A stretch of DNA of 64,000 nucleotides from Saturnia japonica (GCA_033032175.1 CM065304.1:29766653-29830652); one strand, 5' to 3'. Numbered from the stretch's first letter, positions 24,832-36,134 are shown. Notes: generated by a model from the sequence alone, not told the origin. A program made the numbers and translations.

Positions 24832-25638
24832 AGAAGTCGGGGAATCTCCGCGAAGGCGTGTTTTATCGGAAAGTGATATTTCTTCCATGGGATCGGTGAG
24901 TAAATTGATACCTTGGTAACACGCGCTCTTTCCTCATCTGGCGCGGTATAAAGGTGCCTTTCATAAGTTAGGTACGTAAGGGTCTCGAAGCAGATAAAGT
25001 GTAAAAAAAATTCTACATGTCCTTATTTTGGAAGGAGGGGGTAGGGAACATTGTTACGTAATATTTTCCATTTCGGATGCCGACGTTTCTTCATTCTAAA
25101 ATGTACACTTTGATTTACATCTTATTTTACAAATTGTTATTGTTTATTATAAATTTAAAATCTTAAATGTGTTTATTTTTATCTATTTTTTAAAATGTTA
25201 ACAATATATTCTTCCTGCAGAATTAGTCTTTTTTAAATTATTTTGATAATAATAAGTGATTCTGTTACTTTCAATTATAATAATGATATTCCAAAGACTA
25301 GATAGTTGTCTAATAATAATATAATGGTAATTTATATCCGATAGCAATAAAAGAGTATTAAAAAAAATCTTTGATTTATGTCAAATTGTGAGTTTTAGTT
25401 TAGTATAACTGATCCTTTTCTAACAACATTTCATAATTCTAAAAAAGGAGATAGAATCTTACTTAAAAAGAGGACAGGGAAATCTTATGCACCCTTATAT
25501 GGGGATAGAGGGGAAGGACAAAAATCACCAAAATCATCCTTAAGTAATTAACGAATAGCACCTAACGCTTAAATGTTATATTTATTGCATATATTTGCTG
25601 CAGATAATCCATAACGATCCTGAGAATCCCGGTAGCAG
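24832..25638 (+). CDS. Micro-exon pair 2 (A2 24832-24895, B2 25604-25638), unrecognised gene
   Basis: A2 (64 bases) follows TTTGTTTACAACAG and precedes GTGAGTAAATTGATACC. B2 (35 bases) follows TTTGCTGCAG and precedes GTAAAACTGTATTCCGCGTAC. Joined, they read EVGESPRRRVLSESDISSMG and SIIHNDPENPGS. Lengths differ from pair 1 by 9 and 21 bases, both multiples of three, and start and end phases are the same. The first intron is about 0.7 kb here against 79 bases in pair 1. The product would be a basic, serine-rich segment with no recognised domain. Confidence 0.4.
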
Positions 25639-25965
25639 GTAAAACTGTATTCCGCGTACTCTTTAGTTTTAGTGTCGTTCATTATTAGTATTTTTGTATT
25701 CCAGATTTTAATACTTTTTTTTACTTTTATAGTTTTAATATGTAATCACAGCGCAAAGGTTCCGCGACTCACATGCTATAACTTTATGATCTCATCAGCA
25801 CCTTTACGAAGTTGACCACAAAAATGTTTATCCAAAAATGTACATTATTTTACCATGTTGAAATCAAATTATTTTATATTTTCTGTGGAATCTAAGATTC
25901 AACGATACCCTTAATAAAATATTAATAATGTTAAATTATATATAATTATATTTTGATTTTTCCAG

Positions 25966-26002
25966 TTTAAATGGAGCGTCAAGTTCAAGTTCCCGTCCAT
26001 AA
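25966..26002 (+). CDS. Candidate short terminal exon C
   Basis: After an acceptor with a long pyrimidine run (TTTTGATTTTTCCAG), 37 bases in the phase expected from exon B2 read LNGASSSSSRP and a stop. A 21-base unit starting TAATCTACCGTCCTCTCATC is duplicated directly after it. It could be an alternative last exon of the micro-exon locus. Evidence is splice motif and phase only. Confidence 0.25.
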
Positions 26003-27302
26003 TCTACCGTCCTCTCATCCTAATCTACCGTCCTCTCATCCACATTTGTTTATTGCACTCAATGGCATAACCGTATCAGCTATATAAGATGATTATTTTC
26101 TGTATTTTGTGATATCATTATAAATAAATAATTAACAAACGTGTGGGCCGGGGAACTTCCGTCAGAACGAATTTGCTAAGTAAAATATTTATTATTCATC
26201 CTAAGAAGGTTTTGTATGACACATGTCAAATGTTTAAAGGTTAGCAGCATAACTTAAATTGGAAATTGATTTTACGATTATCTATTCTTTTTAGAACTAA
26301 ATATGCCCAAACTATTTCAGCATCCCTTTCTCAATACGTGTGACTATATATTATTTCACACCACAAAGTTCTCTTATCACACTATTTCTTATCCTGTCAT
26401 TTAATTTAATAGAAATTCTCTGGTTACTCATAAAGGAGCGCAACGCCCCATTCTCCATATTTATACATATAATAAATGTTCCAAACTTACTTAATTAATA
26501 AAAGTTTAATATTAATTCAGAGTTCAATTTCTATTTCAATTACAACCTGTGCTCGAGCTCCGCACGCGTTTGTTGTCGACCATTGCACTGAGACCCTCCA
26601 TGGTCTTAGCCAAGCCTACTATGTCGTTAGCAAACCGAAGATGAGTGATGTACTATCCGTTTATATTGATGCCTAGTGCTTCCCAGTCCAGTACCTTGAA
26701 AATATCTTCCAGTGCGCAGCTTAGGAGAGATAACGTTTCTTTGTCGGACTCCCGCTGCAACAGGATAGGTTTCGAAGTCTGATCCTGCAGTCGGAGATAG
26801 CGGTTTTACTATTAATCTATCACACTTCCGAGGTAATTTCTATGTTTAATCTATTGGGAATACTGACCGGTTTTGTGTTATAATTACATCGCAATAATTT
26901 TACGTAAACAGCAAGAAATTAATTGAATATTTAATGTTTAAACCTATATGTTTATGCGACCCCTGATTTTAAAAAAATGAAATTATTGTGGTTCCGACAC
27001 CTCTTTTACATATGACTGCATTTTTTTAATATTTTACACGTCAAAAATGTCACCCGGGCGAGGTCTGAAGCGATAAAGGCGGACGATTGACTTACTATGG
27101 TGTGAGGGTGCACGTTGCGTGCTAATTGACTTACTATGACCGATATATTAGAGAACATTCCGTACGCCCTTTTTATTACATACGATCTCTTTTTCAACTT
27201 ATTTATGTTTTTAAATTTAATGTCGAATTAAACTAATATTAATAATAGGTAAGTTTAAAAACTTTGACAAAATGATGAAGCATTCACTTTGTTTTTCTTC
27301 AG
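26003..27302. other. No further exon recognised
   Basis: AT-rich sequence between the two candidate terminal exons. A short segment near 26150-26180 (CCGGGGAACTTCCGTCAGAA) weakly resembles exon A2 and could be a decayed third copy. No TE ends were seen. Confidence 0.35.
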
Positions 27303-27429
27303 CTTCGCACCTGGGGGGAGCTCTTGCACTTCATGGAAGAACAACTTAACAAAACGCAGCCCGAGTGTGAATATTATAAAATCTTTTTACACTTCTTGTT
27401 CGTGAGTCTAAAAGAGACCCCGGCCTAGT
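27303..27429 (+). CDS. Candidate terminal exon D
   Basis: A strong acceptor CACTTTGTTTTTCTTCAG precedes a stretch open in two frames. In the phase expected from exon B2 it reads FAPGGSSCTSWKNNLTKR and ends at a stop at 27403-27405. In phase 0 it reads LRTWGELLHFMEEQLNKTQ and ends at TAG 27427-27429. The phase-0 reading looks more like an ordinary protein but does not match the phase of the micro-exon pairs. Which frame is used, and whether it belongs to the same gene, is unresolved. Confidence 0.35.
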
Positions 27430-27589
27430 TCTAGTCGTAAAATTTTTCCAAAGTTCCCTAATGCCATTTTAAATTTACTTTTAATTTCTTAGTTTTATTT
27501 ATATTTATTCCCTACTCTCAGAACCTTTGAGAGCTTATTAGATGGAGTAAAAAAAGTATTCATTGCTTAAATTTAATTTTCTGTAAGAT

Positions 27590-28535
27590 CTTATAAGCAA
27601 CAAATAATAATACATTTTTCGTGTTCTTTACTAGATTTGCTCAAGTTAGTATAGTGTTTAAATTTAAAAATACTTATATTTTATTAAGTTATATGCATTT
27701 TCTGTTGATATATTTGTTGTGTTACCGTCTGTTTTATAGACGTTCATATAAATTTTATGATGTTGGGTAAAGCTTGTGATCTAAATTAATACTTGAGTTT
27801 TCCAAGGTTTAATAGAATAACTGTTAGACTTATTTATGTTTATAATTTCATAAATAGGAAATAATTATCTTTAGATTTTGTCAAGTTAGTAAAGTGTGAC
27901 TTTTTTTAATAAAAAAATTCTCTATGTTGTTGTTATGTTTATGCATATTCAGTTGATAGGTATGTTGCTTTATCGACTGTTTTACTTATCTATACATATA
28001 GTGAAATAATATGATGTTCAGCAACACTTGTGGTTATTCATATTAATATTGTGATTTAATATTCAAATTTTGCAATCTCTAACAGAATAAGGTTGTTTGT
28101 CCACTGTCACCGTCACCGAGAACGAGACGATGGCGCCGAGGTAGCAGCGACACATACATTTATTAAAGCTGCATGTCCACTGCAAGCCTGTCCGCGCCGT
28201 CATCCCGCCCGCGCGCCCGCGCGCCCTCTAGACGTCCCGGTGACGGAGGCGGTGGACAAACAACGGCCTAACCGTTAGACTTGTCATTTGTGTTTTTAAT
28301 TTAATAAAAAGGAAATGATAATTATCTTTACGTTTGCTCATGTTAGTATAGTGTATTTTTATTACAAACATCTACCTTAGTTTTATGCATTTTCATTTGA
28401 TAGGTTTGTTGTGTTACCGACTGTTTTATATTATATACCCACATGTTGTTATTTTATTATGTTCAACAAAGCTTGTGATTTAGATTAATATTGTAACTTT
28501 AATAATCGAATTTTGTAAATAAAAATAAAGTAATT
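27590..28535 (+). repeat. Three diverged tandem copies of an AT-rich unit
   Basis: Each unit carries the same ordered landmarks: TCAAGTTAGTATAGTGT or a variant, then ATGCATTTTC...GTTGATA, then GTGTTACCGACTGTTTTA, then TATGATGTTGGGTAAAGCTT-like sequence with GTGATCTAAATTAATA. Copies lie at about 27600-27850, 27855-28300 and 28305-28530. The middle copy is longer because it holds the GC-rich insertion at 28091-28268. The units encode no protein. Confidence 0.6.
28091..28268. mobile_element. GC-rich MITE-like insertion with 13-bp inverted ends
   Basis: GTTGTTTGTCCAC at 28092-28104 is repeated in inverse as GTGGACAAACAAC at 28252-28264. TAA stands just outside on both sides (28088-28090 and 28269-28271), as expected for the 3-bp TAA duplication of PIF/Harbinger elements. 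The inside is strongly GC-rich, unlike its surroundings, and holds a GCCCGCGCGCCCGCGCGCCC tract. Confidence 0.5.
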
Positions 28536-28689
28536 GCCTAGGAAATATAAAACATTCATTTGTGAACCCGAACTATATATCCTATTCCCACATATCATTT
28601 TCTAATTTATATAACTAGGTAAATAAATAGGTAAAATTATAAATCGGTGATCCTGTATTACAAGTGTTGGCTTTATACAAAACTTAATC

Positions 28690-29012
28690 TTCTATACAAT
28701 TAATAAAATTGAAGTGTCTGTTTGTAATTTGTAATGACAAAATAACAGTTTTTTACTAAATGCATATGAAAGTGTATATACGATACCTATAACAAAAAGC
28801 CCATTTTTAAAATTTTTGTCTGTCTGTTTGTTCCGGGTAATCTCCGAAACGGTTGGACCGATTTTGACGGGACTTTCACTGATAGATAGCTGATGTTATA
28901 GGGAGTAACACAGGCTACACTTAATTTAGAAAAATAATTAGGGTTCCGCACAAATTAAAAAAACTAGTCGTGATGAATTAATTCGGTCGCCTAAATGACT
29001 TATGCTGAGTGT
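28690..29012 (+). repeat. 5' part of the repeat family seen at 4790-5318
   Basis: TTAATAAAATTGAAGTGTCT, TATACGATACCTATAACAAA and TTGTTCCGGGTAATCTCCGA match the copy at 4790-5318 in the same order. It is cut off before the GCGGGCACAGC tail. Confidence 0.65.
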
Positions 29013-29308
29013 AGCTGCTACCAATAGTCCAAGATCCCAGAGCAATAAGACACAACTTATTTTATAAAGCATAGAACTTTCGGTTCTTAGTAGTCTCTCG
29101 TGTACTTTTTAATACCTGTACGTTTGTGGAGTTGGCTCGGTGACACCTGCGCAGGTACCAGGTGAGAAAGGTAACTAAAAATCAGAGTTACTTAACTTAA
29201 ATTTTAATGACTGACTTTTATATATGTTATTAAAATAAATATTACAAAGTTATAGTATTTAATCAGTCAGACAAATTGCAATGACCAAACATCCCCTAAA
29301 CACAAAAA
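29013..29308. other. No gene recognised
   Basis: Spacer between a repeat and the minus-strand SWIM/YqaJ-like gene. It would be 3' flank of that gene. Nothing specific is visible. Confidence 0.4.
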
Positions 29309-30878
29309 TTACTTAACTATGAGTATGAGCACGAGAGCAGAAATCTCTATTATACATTCTTCGGCGATACCATCAGGAGAAGCGTCCAAAACTGGAAAAT
29401 CATTACACAGAATGAGACCTACTCTAGTGAACTTGATATTTTTTAGTTTAGATACTTCTTCACAGACTGCATTTTCCAAGAGTTTACCTGCAAATAAAAA
29501 TCACTAAATACATACAAGAACTGTTATATTGCTCCTAGTATTTCATTTAAATGAAATATATTGCCAACCTCTTTTAACAGCGAATGTCTCTTTAAATTTA
29601 TATGCACCTAAAAGGTATTCCACCAAAACTCCATCGGGTGTACCACATTGAGCAGATTCGTGAGCTTTTGATGCGGTAATACGAGCGTATCTCATTTCAT
29701 ACCATAATGGACAGTCTGCCTGTGATCTAGTTGCTTTCTCAATGACATCGCATTGCTGAGATCGCATATTTTCTTTGCAGAATAGAATAAATCTGTCTGC
29801 GTCATTGACGCCGTTTTCCTTTCTAAACTGATTAACTAGATAATGTATTGATGCTTTGTTCAGTATAATCTTCAGTTGGACGAAAATACCCCATAATTTG
29901 AGAATCTATTCCCAGCTCTATCGACTTTTTTATTACAGACTGTAAAAAACTTTCATTCGATGTTTCATCAGAGGTTGATGTTGCTGACGAATGTAGGGAT
30001 TTTCTTTTCTTACCCATATCTTTAGCTTTAATAAATTTTAACTGGGATCCAACTTGCGACAGTTTAGGTTTCATCCAGTAACAAGCTATTTTGGTACAAG
30101 CAGGCTCCTCACTTCGTCTATGTAACCACATGACCAACGCCATGGTATGTTTGCATCCTCCTCTACTTGCCGCACAACCTCCACATTCCAGACTATAAAT
30201 TTTATTTTCCATTTCATCACAAATAAATGTACAGCGATACGCCGCGCCGCGCCGTGAGCCGGACCTTGTGCTCAAGTGCAATTCTCGCCTTTACAATACA
30301 CAGCGTATGTTCTCTTTTCACCTGTATATACCCTATTGCGTTATCTCCATAACTATCGCGTCCCGATCTGTGTAATATTGTAAAAAATAGTTAGAATAGT
30401 TGAATATTGAAGAAAACATATATTATGTCATATCGATAATAAACTACAATAATAGCGGACAACACTAGTACCTACACAAAGGGTAAAGACACATTTTTAG
30501 ACAACAACAATAATTTAAAGTAGTAATAATAAAATAAACCTTAAGGAACAATAAGTTTACTATCTGGTAACTAGATGCGAATCACAGTTAAGGCCATTGA
30601 AACTGACTTTTTATCCGAATAAAGTATTGTAGGTGCCTACGTAGCGAAAGTTTCATATGGATTTCAAAGAACTGTAGGTACTAAGTTTACTAATAAAGCA
30701 TTATCTACTATATTATAATACTCTCTAAGTTAGTAAAATATGTGACTTACTTTAAAAGTTTTTGTCCTTGAATTTCTGCACTAATGTATTTCGTATGACT
30801 TGTGATATAATCCGCAACCATTATAAAGTCTACTTTCGGCAGATTGTTGGTTTGTCCACGTGAAAATCCTGGTTCCAT
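29309..30878 (-). pseudogene. SWIM zinc-finger / YqaJ-like exonuclease domain gene, frameshifted
   Basis: Minus-strand exons are 30878-30752 (start MEPGFSRGQTNNLPKVDF, donor GTAAGT), 30367-29569 and 29487-29309. Exon 2 starts SGRDSYGDNAIGYIQVKR and EHKVRLTAR. A frame change inside the GCGGCGCGGCG tract (about 30240) leads to the SWIM-type block CGGCAASRGGCKHTMALVMW, then WLHRRSEEPACT. A second frame change near 29850 leads to NQFRKENGVNDADRFILF and ARITASKAHE. Exon 3 has GLILCNDFPVLDASPDGI, the YqaJ active-site region, but EIS stands where the family has EIK. Such genes are common in insects and often TE-associated. The introns and ordered domains are real; two frameshifts and the lost lysine argue for a decayed gene. 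Confidence 0.65.
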
Positions 30879-31039
30879 TTCGGTTGTATGATTGAGTACC
30901 AGTTTTAGATTACGAATAAACAAACTAAGAAGCGGTTTAACCCGCAAAATGAAATAGAAAAAAGTTTAGTGCGTAAACTTCGTACAACGCCGCGACTTGC
31001 CCGCCTCCGAATGACAATGACTTGATCGAACCGGCGATG

Positions 31040-31047
31040 TGACGTCA
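31040..31047. promoter_or_regulatory. TGACGTCA palindrome upstream of the SWIM/YqaJ-like gene
   Basis: A perfect CRE-type TGACGTCA lies about 160 bases upstream of the minus-strand start codon at 30878, in a locally GC-richer stretch (30970-31080). It could be part of the promoter. One 8-bp motif is weak evidence. Confidence 0.25.
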
Positions 31048-31204
31048 CAGCGACTACTCCGATAACGCAAGTTCTATTCGGGAGCTACCAACTTGATTTA
31101 TTTTTATAAAACTCAGTTTTCAAGATATGGACATGATTTTTTCACAGTTGTTATTAATATACCATAGAGATTTTTTTAAGACTGAAAACGCAATTCGGTT
31201 TCAT

Positions 31205-31729
31205 TTACATCTTCCTGATTGTTTCCCTGTTATAATAATGGTGTGATTCGTTGACTTCCTCGGTGGTTTTATCTTTATTTTTGTATAGTTCTTGGTAAAA
31301 AGTAGTTGCCTGTTCTCGTCTTGTTTTAATTTCTTTATGTTGGCCTTCCAATTTTTGTATCCAAGTTTTTCTTAAATTTAGTTGTTTAAATGCTTTCTTT
31401 GTGCTTCTGAATTTGTTTAGATTTTCTGTTATTATCCTTTGTCTGTGCTTAATAAAGTCTCGTTTGATCGCTTTGCTAGTTTCCTTATATAGTTTGCTTA
31501 GTTCTTTCTTGGTATTAGCATCTTTATTCTTCCGTATAGTTAGTTCACTGCGTTTCTTGATTAGGGCTACTGTTTCTTCGCTAAATATTTTGTTTCCTTT
31601 TTCTTTTTTGGGAATATTTTGGCTAGTTAAACAAATTAGAGAGAAAACAAGTATATAGTTCTTATTAGAAAATTTTTGTAAAAAGAATTTTTGAGCCAGC
31701 AAATGGGATAATGAAGCTCGACACAACAT
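31205..31729 (-). pseudogene. RTE-like LINE fragment (segment before the RT domain)
   Basis: About 170 open codons on the minus strand, rich in lysine and glutamate: KIFSEETVALIKKRSELT, ELSKLYKETSKAIKRDF and QATTFYQELYKNK. The order matches the linker between endonuclease and reverse transcriptase in RTE-type ORF2 proteins. The RT motifs are absent, so both ends are truncated. It could also be from another LINE clade. Confidence 0.5.
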
Positions 31730-31736
31730 AATTATA

Positions 31737-31805
31737 TTTAAGTGATTACGCCCGTACCCTAGATTGTAATCCGAGAGTTCACGGTTCGAATCTTCATAAT
31801 TTGGT
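31737..31805 (+). repeat. tRNA-like SINE head relic
   Basis: GTAATCCGAGAGTTCACGG followed by GGTTCGAATC is a pol III B-box context seen in lepidopteran tRNA-derived SINEs. The A box is weak, and the sequence does not fold into an intact tRNA by eye. Confidence 0.35.
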
Positions 31806-32470
31806 AGAATTACTTTTTATTGTGGATAATGTTATCTTATAAAAAGGGTGTTGAATAAAATAAAATAGAATTAAAATTTGGCTGAACGATGAGCGAGGGA
31901 CATAGTTGACTTAGACATAATTAACTGAGAATGAGAAAAGCTTATATATTGCAGTTTAAAAAAATTTGGTTAAAGTTTGTGTGAGCCAGCAATGAATGCT
32001 AGCTACATACATCTATGCATATAATTAAATACGACAGCACTCTTAAGTCACGCTATGCATGAGTTTGAAAATCAAATCCCAAAAATAACTGGATAAACTT
32101 ATTATTGTAGAAGACCAATTATATGTTTAAACGATTGAGAATCAGATGGGGAAAACAAATGTTGTGTGGGACTGAAAGAATAAAAAAAAAAAACTGAATT
32201 CGTATGAATGTATTAAGTGGTGCCTGTTAAATAAAAATAGCAGAGTTTAGTCTATGGTTGTTGCGAAAAGTAAAGCATAAGTAAAATAGTGGAATCAAGG
32301 TAAGTGATGATGTTTAGCCGCGGATACTAAATATCAGTAACAGGATTTATTCTATGATTGTTGTGGACAATAATAATCAGGAAATAAAATGAAGTGAAGT
32401 TACATGAATTTAGTGATTGATTATTCTGATCCATAATCAATAGAACTGCTAAATCTTGATTTGATTATTT
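31806..32470. other. No gene recognised
   Basis: AT-rich DNA with no supportable exon or transposon boundary. Confidence 0.45.
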
Positions 32471-32479
32471 TCAAACGCG

Positions 32480-33370
32480 GACACTTATTCGAGTCGGCCC
32501 TGTGTGTAACGTTAAGTTTAGTGTTAAATTGTGTCCCCTACAGTTTAGGCACTCGGGTTGGCCCAGGTTTGCTCTGACTGGGCAATCCTTTGCCCCATGA
32601 GATGATTTACTGCAGTGAGCACACTGTACCGCATCACTTTTCCAGTTAGATTTTAGATGACCGAAACTCTAGACACTTGTGGCATTGTACAAACGGAGAG
32701 AAGTCTTCTACATGTACACGTTGGTGGTCGATAGATTTCTGCCGCAGGCGATGACTTTACGCCACAACTAAAAGGCCACTGTGAAAACCGCGTTATATAA
32801 CTTAGGGTTCCTGTTATTGCGTTTAAATTTAAGCTGCAAGTCGCCAGTCGTGGTAATGAGCTCAGCGACTGGTTATTAGAGAAAGCACGTACGCCCACCG
32901 GACCGTACTTGCTCTCCCTTTAACCAATGCATAGACGGAATGCTGCTATAAGTTCCTGAGCAGAGTTGACCTTGCCTTTAGGGGTAACTACTATCGCTGG
33001 CCTGCATCTGGGATGAGCGAGTAGGCTGTCAGTTTGTTGGTGACCTCAACATATGAGTCGACGTCGGTGATATCCTCCGCCACTGCTGGGTAATGCCCCA
33101 AACTGAACTTCCTGAGAGGCCTTCGCTCTGCTGCGAGCGGGCTTCGCCTTCAGATCGCCAGCATCAACAGTAAAAGCTATGGGGGCGATAGCGGGCGAGT
33201 TCGCCATCGGTTGTTCTGGCGGGTGTGTCACCTTGGATTTGAGGGGCGAAGAGGGGTCTGGGTGAATGTAACGATGAGTTTTTTATTGCTATCTGTGGAT
33301 TTATCTACTTTTGCAGCTGACACTGAGGAGACTTGAGGGTCTGAATGCTTAGGAGGAGTCCTGTACATTT
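32480..33370 (-). pseudogene. Jockey-like gag (ORF1) relic with zinc knuckles
   Basis: Minus strand, degenerate. It opens near 33370 with MYRTPPKHSDPQVSS. Near 32500-32700, pieces in different frames read QCHKCLEF, FGHLKSNWKS, CAHCSKSSHGAKDCP and CLNCRGH, the spaced cysteine-histidine boxes of Jockey gag proteins. Stops and frame changes separate the blocks. No RT follows on the downstream side. Confidence 0.5.
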
Positions 33371-34082
33371 TGTGTGAGGTGTATCAATATAAAAACAGGG
33401 TTTAAGCTTAAAAATGAATTAATTTTTTTTTGGTCAGGTGGAAATTTCTCAGCGATAGTAAGTGTAATTGTTTTTAAAGAAATGCAGTATTGAGAAAACT
33501 ATTGATGTTAGAGGTGAGTGCGATATGTCAAAAGAAAAATGATGATCTGTACTATAAACTTATCACTACTCCTGATGGACAATTGCTATTGATTGGCGAA
33601 AAAAAAAATCCAATCTATGTTACGAAAACGGCACATATATAATGTATACAAAAAAAAAAAAAAAAAACTATTAATATGTTATCACAGTATGTTACCGACT
33701 ATTATTTGTGAAAATAAAAAGAAAATAAAATTATTTGAAATTTGATAAGATTTCAATAGATCGATGACACTTTGAAAATTGACTTTTTTTTTTGTTTATT
33801 AATAAATTTTAATTCTAGTAACTCTATAGTGTGTCCTGAATGTAAAATATCCGGCTTCAGACCATGATAAGTTTGAGTTTAACCAAGATTTAAGAAAAAT
33901 AACCCAAAACAAACTTACTTCGGTTTAGCGATAACGAAAGACGATAAAATTAATATTTAAAAAACTACCGAGTCTAAAATTATGTTCTATAAGTCAAAAT
34001 AAAGCTGATAAGTTATGCTGTAATGTGGATATTTAAAAACTATACCTTATCACTTTAACGAATTGGTAAATAAAGCCTGAAG
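33371..34082. other. No gene recognised
   Basis: AT-rich, with an A-run at about 33650-33667. No supportable feature. Confidence 0.45.
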
Positions 34083-35190
34083 ATGCACGACGAAAACCAA
34101 AAACCGCAAATGGCCGTTTCCCAGCTGGTGGTAGTAGTTTTTCGGAGCTGCTTTTCTTGATGGTGGTCAGGGGCAGAATTTTGCGCGATAGGGAAAAAAC
34201 GCAACAAACTTGGCGAGCAAACGGACGAATGATCTTACCAAAACGTTCTTCTTTTGCGTTCTGGAAAAATTACGACGACCATGGCAAACATAAGGACTGT
34301 TGATGCTTAAGTGACGACTCGGGCAAACTCATATAGGAAACCTGAAGGGCCTGTTGTGGTCCTGGAAAGGGATGCGGCGATTGAGAGATTCTCAGTTCGG
34401 CATTGGACCGATAGTCAAAGCAGCTCAGGGCTGGTGTCTGCTTACTGCAGAAAGCGGATGCATCTGACTGATGTGGCAGATATGGATGAGGTGGAAAATC
34501 CCCCACTCAGTAAGGTCACAACGGTCCGGAGGGGTAAAACCCGTGATCCGGGCTCACCTGCTGGGCTGACGCACGCGGCATTCGTTTCGGAGGCAGATGG
34601 GGCAGATTGTCCTGCTGTTGAACCAGCAGACACTGAAGAAGCACCTACTGTGGCGGATCCGGCGGTGCTAGGGGGTATCGAGCTTCTCGACCCTGAGAGT
34701 TTAAGGTCGCTTGCTAAGGAGAAAACGGACGCTATCCTTGAGGTTGCCAAGAAATCTGGCCACCTTAAGGGTACGTTTGTCAAGGCTCTGAAGGAAGCGG
34801 CCTGGAATCTGCAGGAGGTTACAGGCACCGCTCTCTCACGTACGGTGGCTCAGGAGACCCTCATTTTCCGGCGCGAGACGAGGAAGCTCCGACAGGAGGT
34901 CAAAGATCTCAAGGCGGAGCTCTCCTCGTTGAGCAGCCGAGTGGAGGGTCAGCTTGCGCCATCGTTGCCGACAGAGCAGCCGGATCACAGAAAGGTTGGG
35001 AGTCCTTGCAGCAGATGTTGGTGGACGCTGTGGGGGTCCACATGGCGGGGATGGAACTTTAGCGGAAGTGAGGAACAGAGAGTAAAGTTCCTCATCCGCC
35101 ATAGAAAAGGGAGGATCCTCCGGCCAGACGGGTGCTATGTCTGGCGGGCAGCTGCCCCGACTGTTGTAGTCGGGTTCTTGTGTATAATAT
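34083..35190 (+). pseudogene. R1-clade LINE gag, N-terminal part, 3'-truncated
   Basis: The leader begins MHDENQKPQMAVSQL at 34084. After frame changes, 34311-35000 gives an open gag: VVVLERDAAIERFSVRHW, GKTRDPGSPAGLTHA, IELLDPESLRSLAKEKTD, VAKKSGHLKGTFVKALKEAA, then a coiled-coil-like region ETLIFRRETRKLRQEV. The same blocks occur at 41501-42340. The element is lost before the zinc knuckles, and a Helitron fragment lies next to it. It is a separate insertion of the family making up the 40.7-52 kb array. Confidence 0.7.
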
Positions 35191-35245
35191 ATACTCAACG
35201 ATAGAGTTAATTTCTATAGCGCAATGTAGGATAGTAGGATGCGTC

Positions 35246-35770
35246 TTATGTGGCTCGATAGATGTCGCTACGTAGTTGCGTCGATGCGTCAGTTGTGGCG
35301 AGAGATAACGATACACGTGTCTTACGTAAAAATAATTTAGAATTGTCTGATTCGCCAGCAAGAAGTGATTCCAAAAGCTCCGGTGGAGTAGGAAGAGGTG
35401 GCAGTACAATTTTTCCTGATGCACAACACATACCGGTTGTTTCATTTCGGAATTTCAACGCTTGGAAATATTGGCATATTTTATCCATCGCACCAATTGT
35501 AATCTTCGAATGTGCAGAGTAATTAATGTCTGGTTCATACTCGAACGCAAGGCGAAAGAATGATGCAGGTGTTAATGCGCGACTGGTATGTTGCCTCGTT
35601 CTTTCGAGTTCTCTAAATCTGGCTATATTCGGTTGTCGCGCAGTTCTTGTCCTTAATACATTTTGTCGCAGGCGTTTATCACGCTGTTCTTGAGATTCTT
35701 GTCTACGAATTTCTGCTGTTCTAATTCGTTGAGCTGCATTTCTTGCTGCAGTTTCTTCAAATGAAAAAAA
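35246..35770 (-). pseudogene. Helitron transposase fragment (N-terminal region)
   Basis: On the minus strand an arginine-rich segment (NAAQRIRTAEIRRQESQEQR) runs into NIARFRELERTRQ. A cysteine block MDKICQYFQALKFRNETTGM with CCASGKIVLPPLP and LLAGESDNSKLF follows. This order is the N-terminal part of animal Helitron Rep/helicase proteins. The Rep nuclease and helicase domains are absent, so it is a short dead fragment. Confidence 0.6.
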
Positions 35771-36037
35771 AAAAATGAATTTAAGTCTGCGAAATTTACA
35801 CTCATGAAGAAAATAAAATAAAATGCAAGCAAAAAAATACTTACATGTGTATAAAGTTATGATTTTGCACTGATTGATACTTGCAGAGGTTATATACTTG
35901 GTAAATGCACAGGTATATTTACGTAGAGACTGACGCAGAGAGTAGTACTAAGACTTGCACTGAGATTTTACTGAGACTATCACTTTCGGAAGATAGTATT
36001 AATTCACTCGTTTAAAAAGGAACTGATCTGCGGTGAC
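35771..36037. other. No gene recognised
   Basis: AT-rich spacer between the Helitron fragment and a very short LINE insertion. Its last 12 bases (36026-36037) are the left target duplication of that insertion. Confidence 0.4.
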
Positions 36038-36134
36038 TTTTTTTTTTTTTTTTGTACTGACTACACTGTTAGCCTTAGGGGCCCTATCGTCAAACAGAGC
36101 CGCTGCGGCTTCTACAGCTTCACCGGACTTGGCC
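36038..36134 (-). mobile_element. 97-bp, extremely 5'-truncated Jockey-like LINE with 12-bp target duplication
   Basis: A run of 16 T (the minus-strand poly(A) tail) is followed by GTACTGACTACACTGTTAGC and the GCCGCTGCGGCT core of the Jockey-like 3' end. ATCTGCGGTGAC flanks it on both sides, at 36026-36037 and 36135-36146. The boundaries are therefore exact. The same 3' end is joined to an RT C terminus at 36896-38050. Confidence 0.85.
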
